DNA of 64,000 bases from Bacteroidales bacterium (GCA_023229525.1 JALNZC010000013.1:24928-88927), one strand, 5' to 3'; positions 43,983-53,094 are shown, numbered from the stretch's first letter. A program made the numbers and translations. Notes: generated by a model from the sequence alone, not told the origin.

Positions 43983-44606
43983 ATGAAAGTGATGGAACGT
44001 TCGATAATTGCAATCGTATTGATACTTAACTTGCTTGTTCCGGCAGCAGGATGCAGGCAGTTACTCGGGTTTAAATATGGGATGACCCAACCCCGGGAGG
44101 AGACACCCGAAAAACTGATATTGTTCCTGGAAAAGGAAAAATTTCCCATGGATAATATGTACCTGTTTCCAGATTCCTTATCCTGGTTTCAGGCTTTACG
44201 AAATCCGGTTTTCAGGAAAAACATGCTAAGTCACATGGTTTTTGATCATGAGGGTCAGCTTTTGGAACGCGACACAGCACAATGTCAGTGGTCGGGTTAT
44301 GATTTTATCAGGACCCTCGACCGCGATTCGTCATACCGGAAAATTCAGGGATTTCAGATAAACAACTTACTCGGTCAAATAAAACCTTTTGGGGGTCACT
44401 CCGAAAGTGTTGGCTTTCCCTTAGATCCCGATTTTACTATCGTCATCACATGGGCAAAGTTTATCGGAACTTACAACAAACGTCTTTTTGTCCTTTCCAG
44501 AGCGGTCAGCGAAAACAGATCAGCCAAGATCCGGTTAATCTATTTGAATATCGATATGCAGGAAAGCTGGAATTTGACTAAAAAGCAAAAGGTGGCCATC
44601 CAATAA
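43983..44606 (+). CDS. Lipoprotein-like protein of unknown function
   Basis: A 207-residue protein with a hydrophobic leader ending 'LLVPAAGC' (Cys24), consistent with a lipoprotein. The mature part is mixed alpha/beta with no known motif: 'YGMTQPREETPEKLILFLEKEKFPMDNMYLFPDSLSW' hints at a redox-independent thioredoxin-like layout seen in some Bacteroidota proteins, but there is no CxxC. It is followed, 34 bases later, by the DUF3078-like gene in the same direction, suggesting a pair. Confidence 0.55.
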   Translation: MKVMERSIIAIVLILNLLVPAAGCRQLLGFKYGMTQPREETPEKLILFLEKEKFPMDNMYLFPDSLSWFQALRNPVFRKNMLSHMVFDHEGQLLERDTAQCQWSGYDFIRTLDRDSSYRKIQGFQINNLLGQIKPFGGHSESVGFPLDPDFTIVITWAKFIGTYNKRLFVLSRAVSENRSAKIRLIYLNIDMQESWNLTKKQKVAIQ

Positions 44607-44640
44607 CGGGGAATTATGAAAATTATAAGACTTATGACAA

Positions 44641-45585
44641 GTGGGTGTATTGAAAAGAGGGGATTGTTTATTACTATTGTTTGCGTTATTCCTGCCGGTG
44701 TCGTTAAGCGGGCAGTACCTCGTACTGAAGGATACCATCTTGCTGGTTCCCCTGAGCAAACTTGCCGAACCGGAGAAATCTGTTATAAATTTCCGGTTCA
44801 CACAAGCAATGGAATACTCACTGACTGCTTCCAATCTGCTATTGTCCAATTGGCAACAGACAGAAAATTCAAATCAATTCACTTTCCTTCAAAACTTTAA
44901 ATACAGTGCACAATTATTTGATGACCATTTTTTCAAAATAACGAATATCTTTTTACACAATCTGGGAATTCAGATATTTTTCGACAGCTTGACAAAAATT
45001 GCATTCGACGATAATACCCTTGATACCCGGATCGAATTCAAATTCGGTCGTTCTGTAAACCTCACCTTTTTATCGAACCTATCCACCCGATTTTTTAACG
45101 GATATGATTATCAATCGGATGGTTCCGGCTCGGTTACACGTACACCCGCTTCTTCATTTTTAACACCACTTATCTGGACGTTTTCCGGTGGAATAGGGAT
45201 TCAGGTCCCACGATTCCTTATGTTAAACTTCGGTCTTTCCGCAGCCAGGCTCACCTGGATCAGGAACAAAAAACGATTGGAAAGTTCGGGCAGGACAGAC
45301 TTTTTCGGTGTCCCTAAAGAGAAAGACCATTTGTTTGAATTCGGGCTTAGCATGCATCTTTTGGTTGATAAAAACCTGGGGAATTGGGGAAACTGGAACT
45401 GCGATGTACTGATTTTTAAAAATTACAACAAACCCGTTGATCTGGTTCTGAAAAACCTGATAGGAATAAAGATCAATAAATTCATAAAAACCTGTGTTCA
45501 AACACGGTTGATCTACGAAGAGGATGTCAGCAAAACCCTTCAGATGGAAAACCTGATCTCGATTGGGTTTAATATCCGCCTTTAA
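44641..45585 (+). CDS. DUF3078-like outer-membrane protein
   Basis: A 314-residue exported protein; the signal peptide is 'LLLLFALFLPVSLSGQ'. Strands such as 'QFTFLQNFKYSAQLFDDHFFKITNIF' and 'RIEFKFGRSVNLTFLSNLSTRFFNGYDYQ' and the C-terminal 'LISIGFNIRL' indicate an outer-membrane barrel of the DUF3078 type, although the match is loose. The start is GTG at 44641 (TTG at 44650 is the alternative); an ATG 7 bases earlier is out of frame. Confidence 0.65.
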   Translation: MGVLKRGDCLLLLFALFLPVSLSGQYLVLKDTILLVPLSKLAEPEKSVINFRFTQAMEYSLTASNLLLSNWQQTENSNQFTFLQNFKYSAQLFDDHFFKITNIFLHNLGIQIFFDSLTKIAFDDNTLDTRIEFKFGRSVNLTFLSNLSTRFFNGYDYQSDGSGSVTRTPASSFLTPLIWTFSGGIGIQVPRFLMLNFGLSAARLTWIRNKKRLESSGRTDFFGVPKEKDHLFEFGLSMHLLVDKNLGNWGNWNCDVLIFKNYNKPVDLVLKNLIGIKINKFIKTCVQTRLIYEEDVSKTLQMENLISIGFNIRL

Positions 45586-45654
45586 CTGTGAAAAACTTCA
45601 CAGACCCTTTCAATTTTAAATGTTTTAAATCAGTAATTTTGCCACCCATATTGG

Positions 45655-45688
45655 GATTTTAGATTTTAGATTTACGATTTTAGATTTA
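45655..45688. repeat. 7-bp tandem repeat, unit GATTTTA
   Basis: About five units (GATTTTA, GATTTTA, GATTTAC, GATTTTA, GATTTA). The same unit, mostly in opposite orientation, occurs at 50772-50806 and 53042-53076. Confidence 0.85.
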
Positions 45689-45729
45689 TGCAACAACCTA
45701 TTGATAGCCACTTGTATGCTACATCTTTT

Positions 45730-45846
45730 ATCCAGCATCCAGCATCCAGCATCCAGTATCCAGCATCCTGTATCCCGCATCCTGCATCCTGCATCCCGCA
45801 TCCTGTATCCAGCATCCAGCATCCGGCATCCAGCATCCTGCATCTG
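45730..45846. repeat. 7-bp tandem repeat array, unit CATCCAG/CATCCTG
   Basis: About 16 units of 7 bases with the variable positions CATCC[ACT]G and [CG]TATCC. It ends 20 bases before the ATG of the 1077-residue oxidoreductase. Frames through it give Pro/His/Ser- or Asp/Cys/Met-rich translations on each strand and are not genes. Related arrays are at 49.1, 53.0, 58.8-59.0 and 63.8 kb. Confidence 0.92.
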
Positions 45847-45865
45847 ATAACAAACTCGAACAACA

Positions 45866-48800
45866 ATGTATAAGATCACGAAACATCCGATCCTTGAAAT
45901 AGCGGAAACCGAAAAAACCATTTTTTTATTTGAAGGACGGGAAATCACAGGCGACAAAGGTTTTACCATTGCTGCTGCGCTGCACCAGGCCGGGTATCCG
46001 GTTCACAGCCATAGCCTGACCAACCGCGAGCGTAGCCTTGAATGCGGCATTGGAAAATGCGGTGCCTGCGAGATGCTGGTCGACGGACAGATCAAACGTA
46101 TCTGTATAACCCGTGTCGACGGGGTGAAGGTAGTAAGTGAGATCCCTTCTGACTATGCTCCTTCCCCGGTCAATGTGAAAAAAGATATTCCGCTGAATAT
46201 TTACAAGACATCCGTGGCCATTATCGGTGCGGGTCCGGCAGGACTGGCTGCCCGTGAAGAACTGAACAAACATCGTATCCCGAATCTGGTCATTGACAAT
46301 AATGATAAAATCGGCGGTCAATTTAATATGCAGACCCACCAATTTTTCTTTTTTGAGAAGAAGCAGAAATTCGGTGGGATGAGGGGATTTGATATTGCAA
46401 AAATGCTGGCCGGAGATAACCACGAAGGGATTTTCCTGAATTCTACCGTATGGGATATCCTCGAAGGAGGACGGATTGCCGTTAAAAATATCCTCACGGA
46501 CGAAATCTTTTTTGTCGACACGGAGTACCTGATTGTTTCCACCGGGGCGGTTCCTTTCATGCCTGCATTTGAAAACGATGATTTGCCGGGCGTTTTTACT
46601 GCCGCAGTGGTTCAAAAAATGATGAACAACGAATTGACCCTTCTGGGTAAAAATGTGCTCACCGTCGGCGCAGGAAATATCGGCTACCTCACCTCGTATC
46701 AGCTTATGCAGGCAGGAGCCAGGGTCAAGGCGATCGTAGAAGCCCTGCCTAATGAAGGCGGTTTCCCGGTGCAGGCTAACCGGGTCAGACGACTTGGCAT
46801 TCCCATCCTTACTTCGCATATGCTGCTGAAAGCCATACCCAATGAAAAACACGATGGTATTATAGGTGCAGTTATTTCCGAATGCAGTGATTTTAAACCT
46901 ATCCCCGGAACCGAAAAGGTGATTGATGGCATCGATGCCATTAATATCTGCACAGGTCTGGTTCAGGATGATCAGCTCTTGATTAAAGGGAATGAAATTT
47001 TCGGCCGCCGTTGCTTTGGCGCCGGAGATGCAATACGCATTGGCGAAGGTACCAGCGCCGTTTTGCGTGGCCGGCAGGCAGCCTTCGACGTCCTGCAAGA
47101 AATGGGGGAACATTTTGATTATGATGAATTCCTGTCTTTATCAAAAGAATATATTGATTCGCAGCAACATCCCATACGCGTAATCCAGGAACCATACCAA
47201 CCAAGCGCCGAACGGATGCAGGAAAAAGGTTTCGTACTGATCGACTGTCTTTACGGTTTTGCCTGCAATCCATGCGCGTTTTCCTGTCCCCACGGAGCCA
47301 TAACCAAATCATCGACCAGTACCGTACCGGAAATCGACTTTGGAAAGTGCATCGGTTGTATGGATTGTGTTTTCCAATGCCCTGGATTGGCCATATTCGG
47401 ATATAATCTCAAAAAGGACTGGCTCTTTTTACCCATTGAATATGAAGTTACCGAAAAATCGGCATGCTACCTGGTCGATAACAACGGAAATCGACTGGGG
47501 GAGGGCATTGTGGAAAAAATCCTGCGTAAGCAAAATAAAACCAACATTGCCCGGGTGAAGTCACTGACCCTCCACGGTGAAGGTCTTAGCAAGGTCAGCG
47601 GGTTCATTGTAAAAGAGAATTTCCCTGATCCCATTGAGTATAAACCGTATAAACAGGAAACACGGGAATCAACCTACATTTGTCATTGCGACGATGTAAC
47701 CCTGGATGAAATCCTGGAAACCATCGGAGACCGGAAATTTATTTCGGTAGACGAAGTAAAACATACCACCCGTCTTGGGATGGGCGCTTGCCGGGGAAAA
47801 CGATGCATTAAACGTTTAAAATCAATCCTTTACGGTTCAGGAATTTCCATTGTTGGGGAACCGACACCCCGAGGACCTTTATCGAATCAGGTTTCGATGG
47901 GGGAACTTTATCCGCGAACTGTTCACGAAAAGGTGATCACGGGTGTGAACGGGCAAAAGCCGAAAAAGGTGAAAGTAAAATCATTGATTGCCGGTGGCGG
48001 GATCGGGGGAAGCGCTTTATTTCGTTACCTCAGCGAAGCCGGTCAGAAACCGGTACTGATCAATTCAGGTCGCGGCGCCTCATGGCGTAACATTGCCGGC
48101 GGACGTCCAAATTTTACCCTTCCCGAACTATCAGAAATTGCGGTGCAAAATCATGAGATCTTTAAGGATTTGCAGAAAATTCATAATATCGATTACCGGC
48201 AGATATTATATGTCACCTTTGCGCATGATGACTCAATGTACAAATCGCTGGCTGATTCCATGTCTTGGTCAAATGCACGGATGGTGGAGCCCAAAGATTT
48301 CAGGAAAGAAATTGCGCCTGGCATCAATCCGGACCTTACTACCTATCAGGCTGCATTTATTACCCGCGATTGCTGGCAGGCAACTCCCGGCCGGGTTATC
48401 GACCTGATCCGCCGCATAGGAATCAACCGGGGAGGAAAGGTCGAAGAGGATTGTAAGCTGATCGATGTAAACCAGGTAGAAGACAAATATATTATATTGG
48501 TGCAGGATCACCGGAAACAGTTTATAGAATATGAGACAGGGATCTTTATCAATGCGTTGGGTCCTGAAGGAGAAAAATTTGCCCGGCAATTGAATATCGA
48601 AACAGGGCTTTTTCCGGTGAAACACCAGGCTTTCATCACACGCAGGTTACCCATGCTCGGAAAAGACGGGATGCCTCTTCCCATGCTTATCGATCGCCGT
48701 CGCTACAAAGGATTCACGGCAGTATATGGCCAGCAACTGGCTGAAACCGGTCAGATCATCGGGTGTGCCTCGCCTGCCATAGAGCCGATGGAGGCAGATA

Positions 48801-49099
48801 AAAATATAAAAATCAACTCGGAAGATTTTGTGGAAATCGTAGCTGAGATTTTCACGAATTGGATTCCTGATCTCTCTTCCGTCGGATTCCAGGCTGTGTG
48901 GGCAGGTTATTATGTGGAACCCCGTATGGTCATTGATACAGAACTTGGACTATTCCTCGGTTTACGCGGACAGGGATTCATGCTTGGTCAATACCTGGCA
49001 AAGATGTATGTCGACCAACTACTGGGAAAAACAGTGCCATCCTATTTCAACAGGCTTAAACTGAGCGGTGACGGAATGCCGGAGAAAGCGTTTAAGTAA
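45866..49099 (+). CDS. Five-cofactor fused oxidoreductase (SoxA/HcnB-like plus SoxB/HcnC-like)
   Basis: A 1077-residue cytoplasmic enzyme combining proteins that are usually separate subunits of amine/amino-acid dehydrogenases. In order: a [2Fe-2S] ferredoxin domain (Cys60, 65, 68, 80: 'CGIGKCGACEMLVDG'); a pyridine-nucleotide-disulphide FAD domain (from about 115: 'VAIIGAGPAGLAAREEL'); two 4Fe-4S-type clusters ('CNPCAFSCP', 'CIGCMDCVFQCP', about 468-510); a BFD-type [2Fe-2S] domain ('CHCDD ... ACRGKRC', about 608-655); and a DAO-type FAD domain (from about 705: 'SLIAGGGIGGSALFRYL'). The subunit pattern resembles HcnABC, sarcosine oxidase, and dye-linked proline/hydroxyproline dehydrogenases. 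The proline dehydrogenase gene converges on it 147 bases downstream. Substrate is inferred to be a secondary amine such as (hydroxy)proline. Confidence 0.85.
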   Translation: MYKITKHPILEIAETEKTIFLFEGREITGDKGFTIAAALHQAGYPVHSHSLTNRERSLECGIGKCGACEMLVDGQIKRICITRVDGVKVVSEIPSDYAPSPVNVKKDIPLNIYKTSVAIIGAGPAGLAAREELNKHRIPNLVIDNNDKIGGQFNMQTHQFFFFEKKQKFGGMRGFDIAKMLAGDNHEGIFLNSTVWDILEGGRIAVKNILTDEIFFVDTEYLIVSTGAVPFMPAFENDDLPGVFTAAVVQKMMNNELTLLGKNVLTVGAGNIGYLTSYQLMQAGARVKAIVEALPNEGGFPVQANRVRRLGIPILTSHMLLKAIPNEKHDGIIGAVISECSDFKPIPGTEKVIDGIDAINICTGLVQDDQLLIKGNEIFGRRCFGAGDAIRIGEGTSAVLRGRQAAFDVLQEMGEHFDYDEFLSLSKEYIDSQQHPIRVIQEPYQPSAERMQEKGFVLIDCLYGFACNPCAFSCPHGAITKSSTSTVPEIDFGKCIGCMDCVFQCPGLAIFGYNLKKDWLFLPIEYEVTEKSACYLVDNNGNRLGEGIVEKILRKQNKTNIARVKSLTLHGEGLSKVSGFIVKENFPDPIEYKPYKQETRESTYICHCDDVTLDEILETIGDRKFISVDEVKHTTRLGMGACRGKRCIKRLKSILYGSGISIVGEPTPRGPLSNQVSMGELYPRTVHEKVITGVNGQKPKKVKVKSLIAGGGIGGSALFRYLSEAGQKPVLINSGRGASWRNIAGGRPNFTLPELSEIAVQNHEIFKDLQKIHNIDYRQILYVTFAHDDSMYKSLADSMSWSNARMVEPKDFRKEIAPGINPDLTTYQAAFITRDCWQATPGRVIDLIRRIGINRGGKVEEDCKLIDVNQVEDKYIILVQDHRKQFIEYETGIFINALGPEGEKFARQLNIETGLFPVKHQAFITRRLPMLGKDGMPLPMLIDRRRYKGFTAVYGQQLAETGQIIGCASPAIEPMEADKNIKINSEDFVEIVAEIFTNWIPDLSSVGFQAVWAGYYVEPRMVIDTELGLFLGLRGQGFMLGQYLAKMYVDQLLGKTVPSYFNRLKLSGDGMPEKAFK

Positions 49100-49101
49100 A
49101 A

Positions 49102-49243
49102 GATGCAGGATGCAGGATACAGGATGCAGGATTTTGGATGCTAGATGCTGGATACTGGATGATGGATACTGGATAACGAACGGTTGTCAGAAAGGATTAA
49201 CTCTATCCTGTATCCTGTATCCTGTATCCTGTATCCTCTATAG
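49102..49243. repeat. Inverted pair of 7-bp repeat arrays between convergent genes
   Basis: Left arm (49102-49178) has units GATGCAG/GATACAG/GATACTG, right arm (49204-49243) has ATCCTGT units, the opposite strand of the same repeat. The two arms could pair into a long hairpin between the ends of two convergent genes, as a terminator for both. The right arm has five nearly identical TATCCTG units. Confidence 0.85.
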
Positions 49244-49245
49244 GT

Positions 49246-50157
49246 TTATCCCCTAACGAATAACGCCTTTATAATGTGTGTTGCCATTTTTGGATTTTCT
49301 TTCAACCTGCGGGTAGAATAACCAAACCACTTTTTGCCGAAAGGTACGTATACCCTCATGATATGTCCCTTGTCAACGATTGACTTCCGCAATTCCGGGG
49401 TGACGCCATAAAGCATCTGAAATTCGCACCTCTCTTTCGGAATCCCATATTTTTCGATAAGACGATAAGCTCCTTCAACCAATGTTTTATCGTGGGTGGC
49501 AATGCCGGGGAATATGCCCTCGCTGAACATGTATTCAAGGTCATCCAGGTAATGGGCGTTGATTTCCTGGTATTTTTTCCAGGCAATCGTTTCGGACTCC
49601 ACATAGATGCCTTTGCAGAGTCTGAAATTCAGGGGAATTTCATGGGAATGAAGATCATGAAGATCCTGCAAATCTTTCAATGTTCTTTTAAGATAAGCCT
49701 GTACAACCAGCCCCACATTTTTTGGAAATTCCCGGTGCAGTTTTCTGAACAATTCAATTTCCCGGTCAGTACACTGTGAATCTTCCATATCGATCCTGAT
49801 GAAATTATTGTGACCAGCGGTTTTCTCCACGATCTCACGAATGTTTTGATAACAGATTTCCGTATCGATCAGCAAACCGAAACTGGTTGGTTTAAGAGAA
49901 TAATTGGCATCAATTTTTTCTTTCTCGATCCGGTCGATAATCTCGAGATATGCTTTTTTATTTTCTGAGGCCTCATCCAATCTGGTGATAAATTCTCCCA
50001 ACAGATCAATTGTTGCCTTTATTTTCTTTTCATTTAACTCACGGCAGGCACGAATGGCATCTTCAATGGTTTCACCGGCGATATATTTACGGGAAAAGAT
50101 CCAAACCAGTTTTTCAGGCATGAAGGGAAGCAGGAGTGTGATGAATCGGTTAAACAT
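49246..50157 (-). CDS. Proline dehydrogenase
   Basis: A 303-residue stand-alone FAD-dependent proline dehydrogenase that oxidises L-proline to pyrroline-5-carboxylate. It has the beta/alpha-barrel landmarks 'FIRIDMEDSQCTDREIELFR', 'VGLVVQAYLKRTLKD', 'FRLCKGIYVES', 'GIATHDKTLVEGA', 'EFQMLYGVT' and 'YVPFGKKWFGYSTRRLKENP', the last containing the Arg-Arg pair that binds the proline carboxylate. It is the monofunctional (PutB-like) type without a fused P5C dehydrogenase. Its 3' end faces the fused oxidoreductase. Confidence 0.93.
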   Translation of the reverse strand: MFNRFITLLLPFMPEKLVWIFSRKYIAGETIEDAIRACRELNEKKIKATIDLLGEFITRLDEASENKKAYLEIIDRIEKEKIDANYSLKPTSFGLLIDTEICYQNIREIVEKTAGHNNFIRIDMEDSQCTDREIELFRKLHREFPKNVGLVVQAYLKRTLKDLQDLHDLHSHEIPLNFRLCKGIYVESETIAWKKYQEINAHYLDDLEYMFSEGIFPGIATHDKTLVEGAYRLIEKYGIPKERCEFQMLYGVTPELRKSIVDKGHIMRVYVPFGKKWFGYSTRRLKENPKMATHIIKALFVRG

Positions 50158-50264
50158 AAGTATATACCATTTAGTGGTTTAATCATTTCAGCAAAGGTAA
50201 AGGGAAATAGTTATTTGGGAATCACCAAATTAATTTTTAATTTTGCAGCCTTTTTCATGGGAAG

Positions 50265-50795
50265 TTGAATTACGCAGGGCAATATGAAATTTTGTTCAGT
50301 GGTTTGAAGCTGGGCAGGTTTACTTTTGATTTTCAAATTGATCAAAAGTTCTTTGAACATTTTGATAATGCCGAAATAAAAGATGGCCGGGTCGGTGTTA
50401 CTGTCACTATGAACCGGGAAGAGCGCATGATGGACCTTCATTTTGCAATCGAAGGCACAGTTAAGGTTCCATGCGACCGATGTAATGAATTGATCGATAT
50501 CGGCATCGACGGTGAGGAAAGGTTGATTATCAAGCTGGGCGACCGTTATTACGAAGAGAGTGACAACGTACAGATCATACCTGAAACGGATCAAAAAATT
50601 GACCTGGGCCCTTTTATTTATGAGTATATTTACCTGCTGATACCGTTCCGTAAAGTTCATCCGGATGATGAATACGGAAACAGTATGTGTGACCCGGAGA
50701 TAATAATGAAGTTGAAAGAGCTGAGTGAAAGGCACATCCCCGATCCGCGTTGGGAAGCGCTCAACCAGCTTAAAAATCTAAAATCTAAAATCTAA
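50265..50795 (+). CDS. YceD/DUF177 family protein
   Basis: A 176-residue protein of the DUF177 (YceD) family, which is encoded before rpmF in most bacteria and is linked to 23S rRNA and ribosome assembly. Landmarks are 'VPCDRCNELIDIGIDGEERLIIKLGD' with the Cys-x2-Cys and 'PDDEYGNSMCDPEIIMKLKEL'. The start is a TTG at 50265; an ATG slightly upstream hits a stop after three codons. Its final codons ('NLKSKI') are encoded by a 7-bp tandem repeat. Confidence 0.8.
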   Translation: MNYAGQYEILFSGLKLGRFTFDFQIDQKFFEHFDNAEIKDGRVGVTVTMNREERMMDLHFAIEGTVKVPCDRCNELIDIGIDGEERLIIKLGDRYYEESDNVQIIPETDQKIDLGPFIYEYIYLLIPFRKVHPDDEYGNSMCDPEIIMKLKELSERHIPDPRWEALNQLKNLKSKI

Positions 50796-50806
50796 AATCG
50801 TAAATT
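50772..50806. repeat. 7-bp tandem repeat, unit AAATCTA, overlapping the yceD 3' end
   Basis: Four to five units of AAATCTA/AAATCGT. The repeat contains the last six codons and the stop of the YceD gene, so it contributes to the protein's C-terminus. Confidence 0.85.
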
Positions 50807-50814
50807 TTTTCATT

Positions 50815-51000
50815 ATGCCACATCCAAAACACAAAATTTCCACTACCCGCAGAGATAAACGCAGAACCCACGACAAAGCCATAGCCCGTGCCACCATCGT
50901 TTGTTCCAATTGCGGCGCTCCTGTTCTGTATCACCGGGTTTGTGGAGAATGCGGTTATTACCGCGGAAAACAAGCCATCGTGAAGGCAACTACCGAATAG
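50815..51000 (+). CDS. rpmF: 50S ribosomal protein L32
   Basis: A 61-residue protein of zinc-binding L32 type: 'MPHPKHKISTTRRDKRRTHDK' start and the two Cys pairs 'VCSNCG' and 'VCGECGYYRGK' that bind zinc. Order yceD-rpmF-plsX-fabH is standard. It starts 20 bases after yceD. Confidence 0.97.
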   Translation: MPHPKHKISTTRRDKRRTHDKAIARATIVCSNCGAPVLYHRVCGECGYYRGKQAIVKATTE

Positions 51001-51027
51001 TTTTTAGTTCAACCCAAAGCATAGCCA

Positions 51028-51987
51028 ATGAAAATCGGCCTCGATGTTTCAGGGGGTGACTTTGCACCAAAAGCCACACTAAATGGAGCCATCATGGCTC
51101 TGAAGGAACTCCCCCAATCCGACAAAATCGTATTGATTGGTGATAAGGAGATCATTCTTTCCTATCTTAAAGAAGAAAAGGTCAATCCTTCGGAGTTTGA
51201 AATTGTTGATGCCCCCGATGTCATTGAGATGGATGAACAACCCACCAAGGCATTGGTTAACAAGCCGGATTCAAGTATTTCGGTAGGGTTCCGCCTGCTC
51301 AAACACAAGGAAGTCCAAGCTTTTGCCAGTGCGGGCAGCAGTGGAGCCATGCTGGTCGGTTCGATTTATAGTGTGAATACCATTCAGGGGGTCATACGGC
51401 CCAGTACACCTGCATATATCCCGAAGGAAAACGGCGGATCGACAGTACTCATTGATGTAGGGACAAACCCCGATGCCAAACCAGACGTCATGTACCAATT
51501 CGGATTGCTGGGTTCCCTATTTGCAGAACATGTGTTTCATGTTAAAAAACCGCGCGTAGGATTGCTGAACATCGGCTCCGAGGAAAAAAAAGGCAGCCTT
51601 ACTACCCAGAGCGCTTTTCAACTGATGAAAGATTCGAAGGATTTCCATTTTGTTGGTAATGTGGAAGGCCGTGAGTTGTTCCGCGACAATGTGGATGTCA
51701 TTGTTTGCGACGGGTTTGTCGGAAACATTGTCCTCAAACAGGTGGAAGCCATGTACCGCGTCCTTGTGAAAAGGGGTATCAGGGATACTTACCTCGACCG
51801 TTTCAATTATGAAACTTATGGAGGGACCCCGATTCTGGGTATCAATTCCACGGTACTTGTGGGTCACGGAATTTCCAATGGAAATGCTGTCCGTCGCATG
51901 ATTTTAATGGCAAAGGAGGTGCATGAAGCAAAACTTTCCCAAAAGATCAAGCACGCGCTTGAGCCTTATTCTCTTATCAACATTTAA
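51028..51987 (+). CDS. plsX: Phosphate acyltransferase PlsX
   Basis: A 319-residue enzyme that converts acyl-ACP to acyl-phosphate for phospholipid synthesis. The N-terminus 'KIGLDVSGGDFAPKATLNGA' carries the family's 'D-x-SGGD-x-AP' phosphate loop, and 'GLLNIGSEEKKGS', 'VGNVEGRELF', 'DVIVCDGFVGNIVLKQ' and 'GGTPILGINSTVLVGHG' are all present. It is followed by fabH at a 6-base gap. Confidence 0.97.
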   Translation: MKIGLDVSGGDFAPKATLNGAIMALKELPQSDKIVLIGDKEIILSYLKEEKVNPSEFEIVDAPDVIEMDEQPTKALVNKPDSSISVGFRLLKHKEVQAFASAGSSGAMLVGSIYSVNTIQGVIRPSTPAYIPKENGGSTVLIDVGTNPDAKPDVMYQFGLLGSLFAEHVFHVKKPRVGLLNIGSEEKKGSLTTQSAFQLMKDSKDFHFVGNVEGRELFRDNVDVIVCDGFVGNIVLKQVEAMYRVLVKRGIRDTYLDRFNYETYGGTPILGINSTVLVGHGISNGNAVRRMILMAKEVHEAKLSQKIKHALEPYSLINI

Positions 51988-51993
51988 TCAATC

Positions 51994-52983
51994 ATGTCAA
52001 GAATCAGAGCCAAGATATCAGGGATTCATGCCTGGGTTCCCCCTTACATACTGACCAATAAGGAACTGGAATCCATGGTGGAAACCACCGATGAGTGGAT
52101 CGTAACACGAACAGGTATCCGCGAACGTCACATTCAGAAAGGGGAAGGGTTGGGGACGTCGGATATGGGCGTTGAAGCAGTTCGGGGATTACTCGAAAAA
52201 ACAGGGACCAGGCCGGAAGAAATTGATATGGTGATCTGTGCAACAGTAACCCCGGATATGGTTTTCCCGGCGACAGCCAATATCATCAGTGACAAGGCAG
52301 GAATTAAAAACGCATTCAGCTACGATCTCAATGCAGCCTGCTCAGGGTTGCTTTATGCAGTGGTCACCGCTTCAAAATTCATTGAGACCGGCACTTGTAA
52401 GAAAATTGTGGTTGTCGGCGCCGATAAAATGTCATCCATCACGGATTATTCCAACCGTGAAACCTGCGTATTGTTTGGTGATGCTGCTGGCGCCATGCTG
52501 CTCGAACCGACTACGGAAGACATCGGGATCATGGATTCCATTATGCAGACCGACGGATTCGGAAGGGTACATCTGCATATGAAAGCCGGTGGATCGCTTA
52601 GGCCCTCCTCTCATGAAACGGTTGATGCCAAAGAACATTTCGTTTATCAGGAGGGACAACCGGTATTTAAATTCGCCGTGACAAAAATGGCCGATGTAGC
52701 TGCAGAGATCATGGAACGCAACAACCTCACCGGCGAAGATATTTCTTTCCTGGTCCCTCACCAGGCGAACCTGCGGATCATCGAAGCCACGGCCCGCCGT
52801 ATGGGCATTGGTAAAGACCAGGTGACGATCAACATCGAAAGGTACGGCAATACCACCTCAGCCACCATTCCACTTTGCCTCTGGGAATGGGAAAACAAAC
52901 TCAAAAAAGGCGACAACATCATCCTCGCTGCCTTTGGCGGAGGATTCACCTGGGGTAGTATCTGGGTGAAGTGGGCCTACTAG
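51994..52983 (+). CDS. fabH: 3-oxoacyl-ACP synthase III
   Basis: A 329-residue ketosynthase III that starts fatty-acid synthesis by condensing acetyl-CoA with malonyl-ACP. The catalytic triad is visible: Cys116 in 'LNAACSGLLYA', His in 'LVPHQANLRIIEATARRMG' and Asn in 'NIERYGNTTSATIPL'. The C-terminal 'AAFGGGFTWGSIWVKW' is intact. It ends the yceD-rpmF-plsX-fabH operon; a 7-bp repeat array begins at its stop codon. Confidence 0.97.
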   Translation: MSRIRAKISGIHAWVPPYILTNKELESMVETTDEWIVTRTGIRERHIQKGEGLGTSDMGVEAVRGLLEKTGTRPEEIDMVICATVTPDMVFPATANIISDKAGIKNAFSYDLNAACSGLLYAVVTASKFIETGTCKKIVVVGADKMSSITDYSNRETCVLFGDAAGAMLLEPTTEDIGIMDSIMQTDGFGRVHLHMKAGGSLRPSSHETVDAKEHFVYQEGQPVFKFAVTKMADVAAEIMERNNLTGEDISFLVPHQANLRIIEATARRMGIGKDQVTINIERYGNTTSATIPLCLWEWENKLKKGDNIILAAFGGGFTWGSIWVKWAY

Positions 52984-53076
52984 ATGCCGGATGCTGGATA
53001 CAGGATACAGGATGCAGGATACTGGATAACAGATTACAGAAAAATCGTAAATCGTAAATTGTAAATCGTAAATCAA
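52983..53076. repeat. Two adjacent 7-bp repeat arrays (GATGCAG and AAATCGT units)
   Basis: 52983-53030 has units GATGCCG, GATGCTG, GATACAG, GATGCAG, GATACTG; 53042-53076 has TAAATCG/TAAATTG units. They fill the gap between fabH and the peptidase gene. Confidence 0.9.
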
Positions 53077-53094
53077 ACTACAATACCTCCCGTC

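Noticed and set aside
45730..45846. CRISPR array
   Set aside because: The unit is only 7 bases with no spacers, and no cas genes are in the window.
45688..45969. Open frames through the 7-bp array on both strands (Pro/His/Ser- and Asp/Cys/Met-rich)
   Set aside because: They are translations of the tandem repeat in several frames and have no protein-like composition or start signals.
45926..47113. 395-codon minus-strand open frame
   Set aside because: It is antisense to the fused oxidoreductase, whose cofactor motifs make the plus strand certain.
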